Assembly: GCA_019638595.1 (NCBI GenBank)
Contig: JAHBTJ010000015.1
Span: forward strand, 150,466-214,465
From: Chitinophagaceae bacterium
GTDB taxonomy: Bacteria; Bacteroidota; Bacteroidia; Chitinophagales; Chitinophagaceae
Direction of reading: 5' to 3'
DNA length: 64,000 nt
Positions 44,159 through 52,614 of the stretch are shown here, in pieces. Position 1 is the stretch's first letter. Each line of letters begins with the position of its first letter. Below the pieces are notes generated by a model. That model did not search any database. It was not told the origin of the DNA and saw only the letters and a list, made by a program, of their open reading frames with translations. The translations under genes were made by a program, and so were the position numbers.

Positions 44159-45685
44159 ATGCAACACTTGCCCCTGATTGACTTATTGGTTATATTGGTT
44201 TACCTCCTCAGCATGGTTCTGGTGGGTGTATATTTTTCCAGGAAGAATAAAAACGCGCAACAGTTTACAACGGCTTCCGGTAGTATCCCCGGCTGGGCGT
44301 TAGGCATTTCATTATACGCTACTTTTTTAAGCAGCAATACATTTTTAGGAGTGCCGGGTAAGGCTTTTGGCAGTAACTGGAACTCTTTTGTATTCAGCCT
44401 GTCAATGCCTTTGGCTGCTTTCTTTGCCGCAAAATATTTTGTTCCTTTTTACAGGACTAACGGAGAGGTAAGCGCCTATACGCACCTTGAACACCGGTTT
44501 GGCCCCTGGGCAAGAACCTATGCTATGGTTTGCTTTATACTTACGCAACTGGCCCGCATGGGAACCATATTTTTTGGGATAGCGCTTACGTTGCAGGCCT
44601 TGACCGGCGTGGATATGAAAACGATCATGATCGTAACGGGCATCTGCATCATCCTGTATACGGTAATGGGCGGAATTGAAGCGGTAATATGGACGGAAGT
44701 AGTGCAGGGCATTATTAAAACCATTGGCGCATTTCTGGTACTTTATATCATTTTGCGCGAAATGAAAGGCGGCATCTCGGATATATACCGGATAGGGATG
44801 GCCGAAAATAAGTTCTCGTTGGGAAGTTTTGACATCACCGATTTTTCAAGCTCTACTTTCTGGGTTATTTTTTTATATGGCTTTTTTATCAACCTGAACA
44901 ATTTCGGTATGGATCAGAACTATGTGCAGAGATACCATACCGCTAAAAGTGAAAAGGAAGCTGCCAGGAGCATTTGGCTGTGTGTGTATTGGTACGTGCC
45001 GGTTTCGTTATTGTTTTTTATAATAGGAACAGCCTTGTACGCCTATTTTGCGGAACATCCCGAATTATTGCTCACTATTAAGCAGCAGGTGGCCGCTGAA
45101 AAGAATGTAGACATCAACTCGTTGAAGCCGGCAGACTATGGAGATAAAATTCTTCCATTTTTCATGGTATCAAAAGTGCCTCCCGGTCTCGTAGGGTTAA
45201 TAATAGCCGCTATTTTATCGGCTGCCATGAGCACTATCAGCAGTGGAATGAATAGTTCGGCTACTGTTTTCCTGAAAGATATTTACCAGCGTTATATCAA
45301 TCCAAATCCCGGACCCAAAAAGGAATTGAAGATACTGTATATCGTTACCGCGCTTACCGGTATTCTTTCCATTGCTTTTGGAATTGCGCTGATAGGGGTG
45401 GGAAGCATACTGGATATGTGGTGGGAGCTGGCAGGCATTTTTGCCGGGGGAATGCTGGGATTGTTCCTGTTGGGGATCATCTCTAAAAAAGCAAAAAACG
45501 CGGAAGCGGTAACGGCAACTGTAATAGGCATTGTGGTGATTGTATGGATGTCGTTATCTAAACGGTTTCCTCCGGAGCTGGATCACCTTAAGAGCCCCTT
45601 GCATGTGAACATGGTTATTGTAGTGGGTACTCTTACTATTTTCCTGGTTGGATTGTTGCTGACCAGATTGCGCAAACAAAACTGA
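44159..45685 (+). CDS. Sodium:solute symporter (SSS family)
   Basis: 508 residues with about 13 hydrophobic segments. SSS signatures: LPLIDLLVILVYLLSMVLVGVYFSRKNKNAQQF at the start, GWALGISLYATFLSSNTFLGVPGKAF in TM2 and IIAAILSAAMSTISSGMNSSATVF (about 352-375), which contains the conserved Ser pair of the Na2 site in TM8. Followed by an aldolase of the DapA/NanA superfamily and a sialidase-fold lipoprotein, a setting typical of Na-coupled sialic acid (or related acid sugar) uptake. The substrate is inferred from context only. Confidence 0.88.
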   Translation: MQHLPLIDLLVILVYLLSMVLVGVYFSRKNKNAQQFTTASGSIPGWALGISLYATFLSSNTFLGVPGKAFGSNWNSFVFSLSMPLAAFFAAKYFVPFYRTNGEVSAYTHLEHRFGPWARTYAMVCFILTQLARMGTIFFGIALTLQALTGVDMKTIMIVTGICIILYTVMGGIEAVIWTEVVQGIIKTIGAFLVLYIILREMKGGISDIYRIGMAENKFSLGSFDITDFSSSTFWVIFLYGFFINLNNFGMDQNYVQRYHTAKSEKEAARSIWLCVYWYVPVSLLFFIIGTALYAYFAEHPELLLTIKQQVAAEKNVDINSLKPADYGDKILPFFMVSKVPPGLVGLIIAAILSAAMSTISSGMNSSATVFLKDIYQRYINPNPGPKKELKILYIVTALTGILSIAFGIALIGVGSILDMWWELAGIFAGGMLGLFLLGIISKKAKNAEAVTATVIGIVVIVWMSLSKRFPPELDHLKSPLHVNMVIVVGTLTIFLVGLLLTRLRKQN

Positions 45686-45746
45686 TTGCTTGAGCATAGA
45701 TGAAATATTGATTCGTTTTTTAAAAAAATAAAACAAAGCAGGCTTT

Positions 45747-46685
45747 ATGTCGAAAAAATTTGTTCCTGTAATGATAACGCCTTTTACCCCACAGGCGGAG
45801 ATAGATTTTGACATGCTGAAAAAGCTCGTTGATTTTTATCTTGCCGCAGGAGTAAAGGGATTATTCGCTAATTGTCTTTCGAGTGAAATGTACAGCATTA
45901 ATGAAGAGGAGAGGCTGGCGCTTACCAGGGCGGTAGTAGAGTATGTAAACGGGCGGGTACCTGTGGTGGCAACAGGGTCATTTGGATTAACCATTGAAGA
46001 TAAAGCAACGTTCACAAAAAAAATGTATGATACCGGGGTGGATTCTGTGGTTTTAATTACTGCCCATTATGCCGGGCAGGAGGAAAGCGATGAGCTGATG
46101 CTACAAAGATTTGAAAAAATGCTTTCGCTTACAGGCAATATCCCTTTGGGATTATATGAATGCCCGGTTCCTTATAAAAGACTGGTGAGCCCTGAAATGT
46201 TGAAAACGCTGGTATCTACGGGGCGGATGCACTACCATAAAGATACCTGCTGCAACGTAGAACAGGTAAGGGCGAAGCTGGAAGCGATCAAAGGCAGCAA
46301 TATGCAGTTTTACGACGCGCATACACCCAATGGAGTAGCTTCCATGTCTATGGGAGCGGCAGGACTGTCGTCTATCGCCGGTAATTTTTATCCTGAGATC
46401 CTGGTGTGGTTATGTGATCATGTAAACGATCCTGCCAAACAGAAAGAAGTGGAATGGATACAATCGGAGCTCACCCGCCTTGATCCTTTGGTGCACACGG
46501 CATATCCCATGAGCTCTAAATTCTTTCTTCAGCTCAGGGGGCTGCCTATTCATACTATCAGCAGGTCGCATGCCCTGGAGCCAACCCCCAAAGAAAAAGC
46601 CGCTATACACGCTATACTTGATACCTTAAAAGCGTGGTGCGAAAGGCTGGATATTAAGGAAGTGGCGTATGAAGATGTAGTGTAG
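45747..46685 (+). CDS. DapA/NanA-superfamily aldolase or lyase
   Basis: 312 residues, class I aldolase (TIM barrel). Schiff-base Lys165 in MHYHKDTC and Tyr137 in LYECPVPY are in place. The usual GTTGE/GSTGE pyruvate-binding loop is changed to CLSSEMYS (about 43-50), so it is not a standard dihydrodipicolinate synthase or N-acetylneuraminate lyase. Pyruvate as product or substrate is likely from family, and a 2-keto-3-deoxy acid sugar is the inferred substrate. It lies 61 bases after the symporter gene. Confidence 0.82.
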   Translation: MSKKFVPVMITPFTPQAEIDFDMLKKLVDFYLAAGVKGLFANCLSSEMYSINEEERLALTRAVVEYVNGRVPVVATGSFGLTIEDKATFTKKMYDTGVDSVVLITAHYAGQEESDELMLQRFEKMLSLTGNIPLGLYECPVPYKRLVSPEMLKTLVSTGRMHYHKDTCCNVEQVRAKLEAIKGSNMQFYDAHTPNGVASMSMGAAGLSSIAGNFYPEILVWLCDHVNDPAKQKEVEWIQSELTRLDPLVHTAYPMSSKFFLQLRGLPIHTISRSHALEPTPKEKAAIHAILDTLKAWCERLDIKEVAYEDVV

Positions 46686-46724
46686 CATATTAGTTATTGT
46701 TTGCTTTATAAAAAAGTTATACAA

Positions 46725-47852
46725 ATGATGATTAAAATAACAACGACTCATACCGGCAGGTTATTCGCTATAGTTATTTGTGTATGTATGATGGCCTGTT
46801 CCGGCTCCGGCACAAAGGATAATACAAACGTTGCTGCCGGGGCGACAGGTAATGATGATGCCGTTATTACCCGCGGATACTTTTTTACAGAAAAGGAAGT
46901 ATCTTTTCCTGAATGTCATGCTTCTACTATTCTTCACCTGCAAAACGGAGAATTGCTGGCGGCCTGGTTTGGTGGTAAAAAAGAAGGAACAGACGATGTA
47001 GGCATCTGGCTTACCCGTGGTAAGCCCGGTAACTGGGAGGCGCCCGTTGAAGTAGCTAAAATAAGAGAAGACGCGCATTGGAACCCGGTACTCTTCCAGG
47101 CGCCTGAAGGAAAAATATTCCTGTTTTTTAAGGTGGGTAAAAAAATACCATCCTGGGAAACCTGGGTGAAAACATCAGACGATAATGGAAAAACATGGTC
47201 TGATGCTGCCGAGCTGATCAAAGCCGACAGGGGAGGCAGAGGACCGGTGCGTAACAAACCCATCGTGCTTTCCGATGGAAGCTGGATTGCCGGCGCTTCG
47301 CACGAGGAAGGAAAGTGGGACGCTTTTGTTGATATCAGTACGGACAAGGGCATTACATGGCAGCCTTCACCCTATGTGCAGCTCGACAGGAATACATTGA
47401 AAGGCAAAGGCGTCATTCAGCCAACCCTGTGGGAGTCTGCTCCCGGCAAAGTGCATATGTTGCTCAGGAGTTCCGATGGAGCAATTTACCGCAGCGATTC
47501 CGAAGACTATGGTAAAACCTGGTCGGCAGGGTATAAAACCAGCCTTCCTAATCCTAATAGCGGTATAGATCTTACTAAGTTAAGCGATGGAACATTGGTG
47601 CTGGCGTATAATCCCGATACTGCCAACTGGGGCTCACGCTCTCCCATTTCCCTTGCAATATCCCACGATAACGGTGCTACCTGGCCGAAAATGCTGGATA
47701 TAGACGCAGGTGCTAAAGAAGATGAATTTTCCTATCCCGCGGTCATCAGTTATGGAGATACCATTGCCGTTAGCTATACCTGGAACCGGAAAAAAATTGC
47801 TTACTGGATAGGTACGAAAGATGAATTATTGAAAGCAGCAAAGGACAGATAG
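46725..47852 (+). CDS. Sialidase-fold (BNR repeat) lipoprotein
   Basis: 375 residues. Lipoprotein signal with the lipobox MMACSG (Cys about 25). Six-bladed propeller of BNR_2 type with four Asp-boxes (SDDNGKTW, STDKGITW, SEDYGKTW, SHDNGATW) spread from about 145 to 325. The first blade has ECHASTILHLQNGELLAAWFGG in place of the FRIP motif of GH33 enzymes; the arginine triad is not evident by eye. It may cleave a sialic acid-like or other acid-sugar terminus. ATG at 46725 is preferred to TTG at 46701. It precedes repeat array B. Confidence 0.78.
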   Translation: MMIKITTTHTGRLFAIVICVCMMACSGSGTKDNTNVAAGATGNDDAVITRGYFFTEKEVSFPECHASTILHLQNGELLAAWFGGKKEGTDDVGIWLTRGKPGNWEAPVEVAKIREDAHWNPVLFQAPEGKIFLFFKVGKKIPSWETWVKTSDDNGKTWSDAAELIKADRGGRGPVRNKPIVLSDGSWIAGASHEEGKWDAFVDISTDKGITWQPSPYVQLDRNTLKGKGVIQPTLWESAPGKVHMLLRSSDGAIYRSDSEDYGKTWSAGYKTSLPNPNSGIDLTKLSDGTLVLAYNPDTANWGSRSPISLAISHDNGATWPKMLDIDAGAKEDEFSYPAVISYGDTIAVSYTWNRKKIAYWIGTKDELLKAAKDR

Positions 47853-47855
47853 GTG

Positions 47856-48114
47856 TAGATTTTTGATTTGAGATTTGATATTTGAAATGAGCGATCAGCA
47901 TTCAGCTATGGGCTGTGAGCCGTGAGCTATTAGCTATCGGCAATCAGCTATCAGGTGTTTATAGTTTATGGTTTTTTGTTTGTAGTTGAAACCATAAACA
48001 ACAAACTATAAACAACAAACCCGAAACTTCAAACTATAAACCCGAAACCTGCAACTTACGACCTGTAACCCCAAACCCAAAACAACAAACTCTAAATCCT
48101 AAACCTGATATCTC
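47856..48114. repeat. Degenerate 7-bp repeat array, copy B (37 units)
   Basis: The 259 bases divide exactly into 37 heptads with no phase slip: GAnATTT-type (47856-47890), GCnATCA / GCTGTGA-type (47891-47953), nnnGTTT-type (47954-47988), then AAACnnn-type, 18 units (47989-48114). The GTTT and AAAC tracts are inverted relative to each other and could fold into a long imperfect hairpin centred near 47989. The array fills almost the entire gap between two genes (47853-48115). It shares exact 16- and 13-base words with copy A on the other strand. Confidence 0.8.
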
Positions 48115-48115
48115 A

Positions 48116-49405
48116 ATGAACACATCATCCCTTTTTCTTAAACGTATGTTGCCGGTTGCCCTGGCTTTGGGTACTGCCTGGGCGGTCCGGGGGCAGATAG
48201 GACATGAATATGGCGCTACCTGGGCGGCCGCTATAGGAGTTTTTACGGTAATCGCTCTTTCCGGCAGGCAGGATTGGTACGACCGATTGCCCGTAATAGT
48301 GGCTTTAGGCGCTATAGCCTGGGGAGCCGGCGGTATGATCAGCTATGGGAAAATAGTGGGGTATGGACATGCCCCTGATTACCTGAACACAAGCTACGGG
48401 TTGACAATGCTGACGCTGATAGGCGCATTGTACGGATTTTTAGGAGGAGGAATAACAGGATTGGCGCTGGAAAATACACAGGAAAAAAAAGTTGACTGGG
48501 CTTCGTTGCTGGTACAGATGTTTGCGGGAGGATATTTGTTTTGGGGCTTTTTTATTTTTCAGTTGGAGTGGCTGATGACACCTCCCCGTTCAGAGTTATG
48601 GGCCGGGTGCATGGGGGCCTCGCTGGCGCTGGGCTGGTATTTGTATCGTAACGGGTACACACATGCGCTGCGCACCGCCTTTTTCAGCGCGCTGGGAGCC
48701 GGCTTTGGTTTTGGTTTTGGCAATTTCCTGCAGCGGATGGGGCACGCTTCCGGTATTCAATTTAACTGGTGGAATGTAATGGAGTATTCTATCGGATTCT
48801 TCGGGGGATTGGGAATGGCTTACGGTATTTATTCAAGTAAAAAATGGCCAAAAACAGTTGCTCCCCACAAGGTTTCGAATTGGATCGGCTGGATATTTTT
48901 AATGATCATTTTACCGGCTATCAATCTTATTGAAGCTGCCGGTACAAAACGGATGACAGGGATTGCCGAAGGCATACAGGCCGGCGATCCCGCCGGGTTC
49001 GCATTCACATGGCAATTGATCCTGTGGGCAATGTCGGCTGTATTGGCTGTTTATCTTATATGGTATTACAAGCCGGGAAGCGCTGCGGCATCGCAAAACA
49101 AAAACATCAGGGTAACCCTGGTATATCTTGCCTGGTATATACTCATTAGTAATTTCATCAGCGCCATATGGTATACCCCCAAATTTGTATCGCAGCACCT
49201 GTATTGGTTGAATCTTGCAGTAATAGGCTGGATGTTGTACCGTTACAGCGGAAATGATGCTTATGAGTCTGCCGGACCTTCTCATACTTATACCTCCAGG
49301 CTTTTGAAGTTATGGGCTGCCGCCCTGGCGATCATTCTTATTGTAAGCTATGTGGCCGTATCCATAAACTATGCGCATGGGGGTGCACAATTACGATTTG
49401 AATAA
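48116..49405 (+). CDS. Multi-spanning membrane protein of unknown function
   Basis: 429 residues with about 11-12 hydrophobic segments; I do not recognise a named transporter family. Conserved-looking features are an early WAVRGQIGHEYGATWAA with charged residues next to the first helix (about 20-38), a glycine-rich helix GALYGFLGGGITGLALE, another (GAGFGFGFGNFLQRMGHASG, about 197-216) and a C-terminal helix. Its place after the sialidase-fold gene and on the same strand suggests a role in the same catabolic cluster, possibly transport. The start codon lies directly against repeat array B. Confidence 0.65.
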   Translation: MNTSSLFLKRMLPVALALGTAWAVRGQIGHEYGATWAAAIGVFTVIALSGRQDWYDRLPVIVALGAIAWGAGGMISYGKIVGYGHAPDYLNTSYGLTMLTLIGALYGFLGGGITGLALENTQEKKVDWASLLVQMFAGGYLFWGFFIFQLEWLMTPPRSELWAGCMGASLALGWYLYRNGYTHALRTAFFSALGAGFGFGFGNFLQRMGHASGIQFNWWNVMEYSIGFFGGLGMAYGIYSSKKWPKTVAPHKVSNWIGWIFLMIILPAINLIEAAGTKRMTGIAEGIQAGDPAGFAFTWQLILWAMSAVLAVYLIWYYKPGSAAASQNKNIRVTLVYLAWYILISNFISAIWYTPKFVSQHLYWLNLAVIGWMLYRYSGNDAYESAGPSHTYTSRLLKLWAAALAIILIVSYVAVSINYAHGGAQLRFE

Positions 49406-49436
49406 GTTGATTCGTTTCTACATCCAATAAGGGTAG

Positions 49437-49462
49437 CCGCCGTATACTATTTACGGCGGTTT
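49437..49462 (+). terminator. Terminator-like hairpin after the membrane protein gene
   Basis: 8-bp perfect stem CCGCCGTA / TACGGCGG with a 7-base loop, followed by only TTT. Confidence 0.6.
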
Positions 49463-49508
49463 CCTGTTTATATAGGGGAAATTCACAACATCATAACATT
49501 ATCATCTT

Positions 49509-49516
49509 TACATTTG
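49509..49516 (+). promoter_or_regulatory. Candidate -7 element of the TonB-like gene
   Basis: TACATTTG, an exact TAnnTTTG match, 24 bases before the ATG at 49540. Confidence 0.45.
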
Positions 49517-49539
49517 TATAACATATATTATCTCTGAAT

Positions 49540-50424
49540 ATGTCACAAGACTTTGAAACATCCAAAAATGTAAAAGCGGGAACAATAACAGGCGTTATCA
49601 GCGGCGCTTTGTTGATCTTCCTTTTTCTTGTATCATGGTCGGTTCCGGCTCCCCCGCTGCCTCCTGTTGAAGAAGGAATGGAAGTGAACCTGGGCAATAG
49701 TGATGACGGTGCAGGGGATGTGCAACCCTTACGTCCCGGTCCGCCTGCCGCTGTGGAAAAAGAAGTGAACACCCCGCCTAAAGCGGCCAATACCCCCGCG
49801 GAAAATGTAAAGGCGGTGGAAACAGACGACAATGATGAGGAAGCGCCTGATGTGAAAGTGCCCAAGCCAAAAGTTTCCAACCCCGAAAGCAAAGTGATCC
49901 CTACTAAAGAAAATACCACTACTGTTAAAAAGAACAATACAAAGCCGCAGGTGGTAGAAAATCCAACACCTGCTCCCCCCAAGCCCCGTGCTACTTATAA
50001 AGGGGGAGATGGAAGCGGACCCGGCGGTAACAATGCCGATACATGGAACAGCAGCAAAAGCGAAGGCAATACCACAGGCTCCGGCGACAGGGGAAAGATC
50101 AATGGCGATCCCAATTCGAAAAACTATGATGGATTTGGAGGAAGCGGGAATGGAAGTTATACCATACAGGGAAATTTAAAAGGGCGCGCGATTGTTCGCC
50201 AGCCTTCATTTAAGGATGAATTCAACGAAAATGCAAAAGTGGCTGTGGATTTGTCGGTGGACGCTGCTGGCAACATCACATCTGTTACCTATCAGCCGCG
50301 AGGTTCTACAACATCGAATGCCTATTATAAAGACATTGCTTTAAAAAAAGCCAGGGAAATGAAGTTTGCTGCCGGCGAAGAACAAAGGGGAACGATCATT
50401 TTCAATTTTAAAGTTACCAACTAA
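49540..50424 (+). CDS. TonB-like energy-transducer-type protein
   Basis: 294 residues: short cytoplasmic N-terminus, one TM (about 16-33), a long Pro/Lys/Glu-rich periplasmic spacer (about 34-150), a Gly/Ser/Asn-rich stretch (about 150-205), and a C-terminal domain (about 215-294, RAIVRQPSFKDEFNENAKVAVDLSV) with TonB-like strands ending IIFNFKV. The order matches TonB, but no exbB/exbD is adjacent and the C-terminal domain is divergent. An energy transducer for a receptor, or a structural cell-envelope link, are both possible. Terminator downstream. Confidence 0.75.
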   Translation: MSQDFETSKNVKAGTITGVISGALLIFLFLVSWSVPAPPLPPVEEGMEVNLGNSDDGAGDVQPLRPGPPAAVEKEVNTPPKAANTPAENVKAVETDDNDEEAPDVKVPKPKVSNPESKVIPTKENTTTVKKNNTKPQVVENPTPAPPKPRATYKGGDGSGPGGNNADTWNSSKSEGNTTGSGDRGKINGDPNSKNYDGFGGSGNGSYTIQGNLKGRAIVRQPSFKDEFNENAKVAVDLSVDAAGNITSVTYQPRGSTTSNAYYKDIALKKAREMKFAAGEEQRGTIIFNFKVTN

Positions 50425-50444
50425 AATTATAGAACGATATATAG

Positions 50445-50479
50445 ATCTCCCGGTAATAAAACACCGGGAGATTTTTTTT
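50445..50479 (+). terminator. Rho-independent terminator after the TonB-like gene
   Basis: 10-bp perfect stem ATCTCCCGGT / ACCGGGAGAT, 8-base loop, then a run of eight T residues. Confidence 0.9.
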
Positions 50480-50568
50480 GCGCCTGCCTGTCAGAAATAT
50501 TCAGACCGTTATTGGATCTTTAACAGGCAGCGGCAATAAGGACCGGCTGAAATACTGCTTATTCTTAA

Positions 50569-50586
50569 TTTAATCATTTGATTAAA
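50569..50586. promoter_or_regulatory. TetR-type operator upstream of tetR
   Basis: 18-bp perfect palindrome TTTAATCATTTGATTAAA, directly before the -33 element of the tetR promoter. The same half-sites recur before tolC at 51263-51279. Confidence 0.65.
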
Positions 50587-50589
50587 ATA

Positions 50590-50623
50590 TTTGTTTAAAA
50601 TTAAAAACCCGGTTATATCTTTG
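50590..50623 (+). promoter_or_regulatory. Candidate promoter of the tetR gene
   Basis: TTTG (50590-50593), 22 bases, then TATCTTTG (50616-50623), an exact -7 match. The start codon is 17 bases on. Confidence 0.6.
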
Positions 50624-50640
50624 CCCTGTAAATATGCTAC

Positions 50641-51249
50641 ATGGCAAAAATCAAAGAAAATAAACAGGCATCCACCGAGGAGAAGATAAAAGAGGCTGCC
50701 CGCAAAGTGTTTACCCAAAAAGGATATGCGGCTACCCGCACCCGTGATATTGCCGAGGAAGCCGGGTTGAACCTTGCCCTGCTCAACTATTATTTCAGGA
50801 GCAAGGAAAAGCTGTTTGAAATGATCATGAAGGAAAAAATGCAGCAGTTATTCGGCGTAATGACCCATTTGCTGAATGACAAAGCAACAACACTGGACCA
50901 AAAAGTTGAACAGATCGTTTCTAACTATATTGATATGCTGATGCAAAACCCGGATCTGCCGCTTTTTGTGCTCAGTGAAATTCGTAACAATACAGGTATG
51001 TTCAGACAACTACAAGTGGGCAAGCTTATCAGGAATTCTCATTTTGTTAAGCAATTGAAAGAACGGCAACCCGGCCTGCAACCGCTTCATTTTATTGTTT
51101 CCATGCTGGGCATGGTAGTATTTCCTTTTGTTTCAAAGCCGGTATTTCAGTCGCTGGAGGTATTATCAGAAGATTCTTTTGCGGAGATGATGAAACAACG
51201 GAAGGTGCTGGTGCCTAAATGGATGAAAGCCATGCTGAAAGTAAAATGA
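50641..51249 (+). CDS. TetR/AcrR-family repressor of the efflux genes
   Basis: 202 residues. N-terminal helix-turn-helix (about 15-60) with the TetR signature TRTRDIAEEAGLNLALLNYYFRSKEKLF; the C-terminal ligand-binding part is helical and unlike any I can name. It is the first gene of a run that continues with TolC, HlyD, two ABC ATPases and two permeases, the content of E. coli ybhGFSR with its TetR regulator CecR (YbiH). The two TTTAATC/GATTAAA palindromes before tetR and tolC are likely its binding sites (inference). Confidence 0.9.
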   Translation: MAKIKENKQASTEEKIKEAARKVFTQKGYAATRTRDIAEEAGLNLALLNYYFRSKEKLFEMIMKEKMQQLFGVMTHLLNDKATTLDQKVEQIVSNYIDMLMQNPDLPLFVLSEIRNNTGMFRQLQVGKLIRNSHFVKQLKERQPGLQPLHFIVSMLGMVVFPFVSKPVFQSLEVLSEDSFAEMMKQRKVLVPKWMKAMLKVK

Positions 51250-51262
51250 TTTTTTATCCGGC

Positions 51263-51279
51263 TTTAATCAATGATTAAA
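51263..51279. promoter_or_regulatory. TetR-type operator upstream of tolC
   Basis: Palindrome TTTAATC-AAT-GATTAAA between tetR and the TolC gene. Identical half-sites to the operator at 50569-50586, with a spacer of 3 instead of 4 bases. Confidence 0.65.
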
Positions 51280-51305
51280 ATTCTGACCATCAAACTTTAT
51301 ATACG

Positions 51306-52559
51306 ATGAAACAGCTCCATCTCTTGTTTTTTTTGATGTTGGGCATACATGCGGCGAGCGGGCAGGCGCTTGATATTGACGAATGCTACCGGCTGGCCCG
51401 GCAACATTACCCGCTTACAAAGCAATACGATCTCATTCAAAAAAGCAACGAATATTCAATCGCTAATGTAGCCGCCGGTTACCTGCCGCAACTGAATATT
51501 AACGGCCAGGCTGCCTATCAGTCGGACGTAACTCAAATACCCGTTAAAGTACCGGGCGTAGATATACCGGAGATGAGTAAAGACCAGTATAAATTGTATG
51601 GAGAAGTTACACAGACCATTTTTGACGGAGGAGTGATACAGCAGCAAAAGCAAATACAGAAAGCCGGATCTGCCGTTGAGGAACAATCGCTGGAAGTGGA
51701 GCTGTATAAGCTTAACGACAGGATCAACCAGTTGTTTTTTGGGATTTTACTGGTTGATGAGCAGATCAAACAAACGGCCATCACCAATAAAGATATTGAT
51801 GCGGCCCTTCAAAAAACCGAAGCTTCTATTGCCAATGGCGTTGCCCTTAAAAGCAATGGAGATGTTTTGAAAGCCGAAATGCTGAAAAACGATCAACGTG
51901 CCATTGAGCTGAAGGCAATGAGGAAAGCATATGCTTTAATGCTGTCTGCATTTACCGGAACAGCTATCAACGAAACAACGGTTTTACTGAAACCACCACC
52001 TTTGCTGATCTACAATGATATCAAACGCCCGGAACTGGATTTGTTTGAAAAACAGGCGCAGTTATACGATGCGCAATACAAACTTGTGAACGCTAAAAAC
52101 CTGCCGAAGTTTGGATTGTTTTTGCAGGGTGGAATGGGGCGCCCCGCGTTGAATATGCTCAGCAATAAGCTGGAGCCTTACTACCTCGGTGGTGTGCGTT
52201 TAAACTGGTCGCTATCCGGGTTTTATACTGCCGGTAAAGAGAAGCTCCTGCTGGATATAAAGAAGAAAAATACCGGTCTGCAGAAAGAAACCTTTCTTTT
52301 TAATACCGGCCTTTCCCTAAAGCAACAACAGTCGGATGCAGATAAATGGAAAGCTTTATTGGAAACAGATAATGAAATGATACGTTTACGGTCCAGTGTA
52401 AAAAAAGCCGCGGCGGCTCAATTGGAAAATGGGATCATTACTTCCAGCGACTTTATAAGAGAAGTAAATGCTGAAGACCAGGCTTTGCAAAATAAAATGC
52501 TGCATGAAATACAGTTGTTGCTTACGCTGTACAATGTTAAGTGGCATACCGGCAACTGA
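51306..52559 (+). CDS. TolC-family outer-membrane efflux protein
   Basis: 417 residues with a signal peptide (HAASGQ near 19). Two TolC repeats of paired coiled-coil helices (about 25-205 and 230-415) with the family opening LDIDECYRLARQHYPLTKQYDLI. It would form the outer-membrane channel of the tripartite efflux system encoded next. Preceded by a TetR-type palindrome at 51263-51279 and followed 55 bases later by the HlyD adaptor. Confidence 0.9.
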   Translation: MKQLHLLFFLMLGIHAASGQALDIDECYRLARQHYPLTKQYDLIQKSNEYSIANVAAGYLPQLNINGQAAYQSDVTQIPVKVPGVDIPEMSKDQYKLYGEVTQTIFDGGVIQQQKQIQKAGSAVEEQSLEVELYKLNDRINQLFFGILLVDEQIKQTAITNKDIDAALQKTEASIANGVALKSNGDVLKAEMLKNDQRAIELKAMRKAYALMLSAFTGTAINETTVLLKPPPLLIYNDIKRPELDLFEKQAQLYDAQYKLVNAKNLPKFGLFLQGGMGRPALNMLSNKLEPYYLGGVRLNWSLSGFYTAGKEKLLLDIKKKNTGLQKETFLFNTGLSLKQQQSDADKWKALLETDNEMIRLRSSVKKAAAAQLENGIITSSDFIREVNAEDQALQNKMLHEIQLLLTLYNVKWHTGN

Positions 52560-52614
52560 TGTTGTAAATCATATAGCAATGAAACACTATTACCAATTCT
52601 TAAATATACGATCA

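Noticed and set aside
42943-48114. CRISPR array interpretation of the heptad tracts
   Set aside because: Units are 7 bases, contiguous and without spacers, and there are no cas genes.
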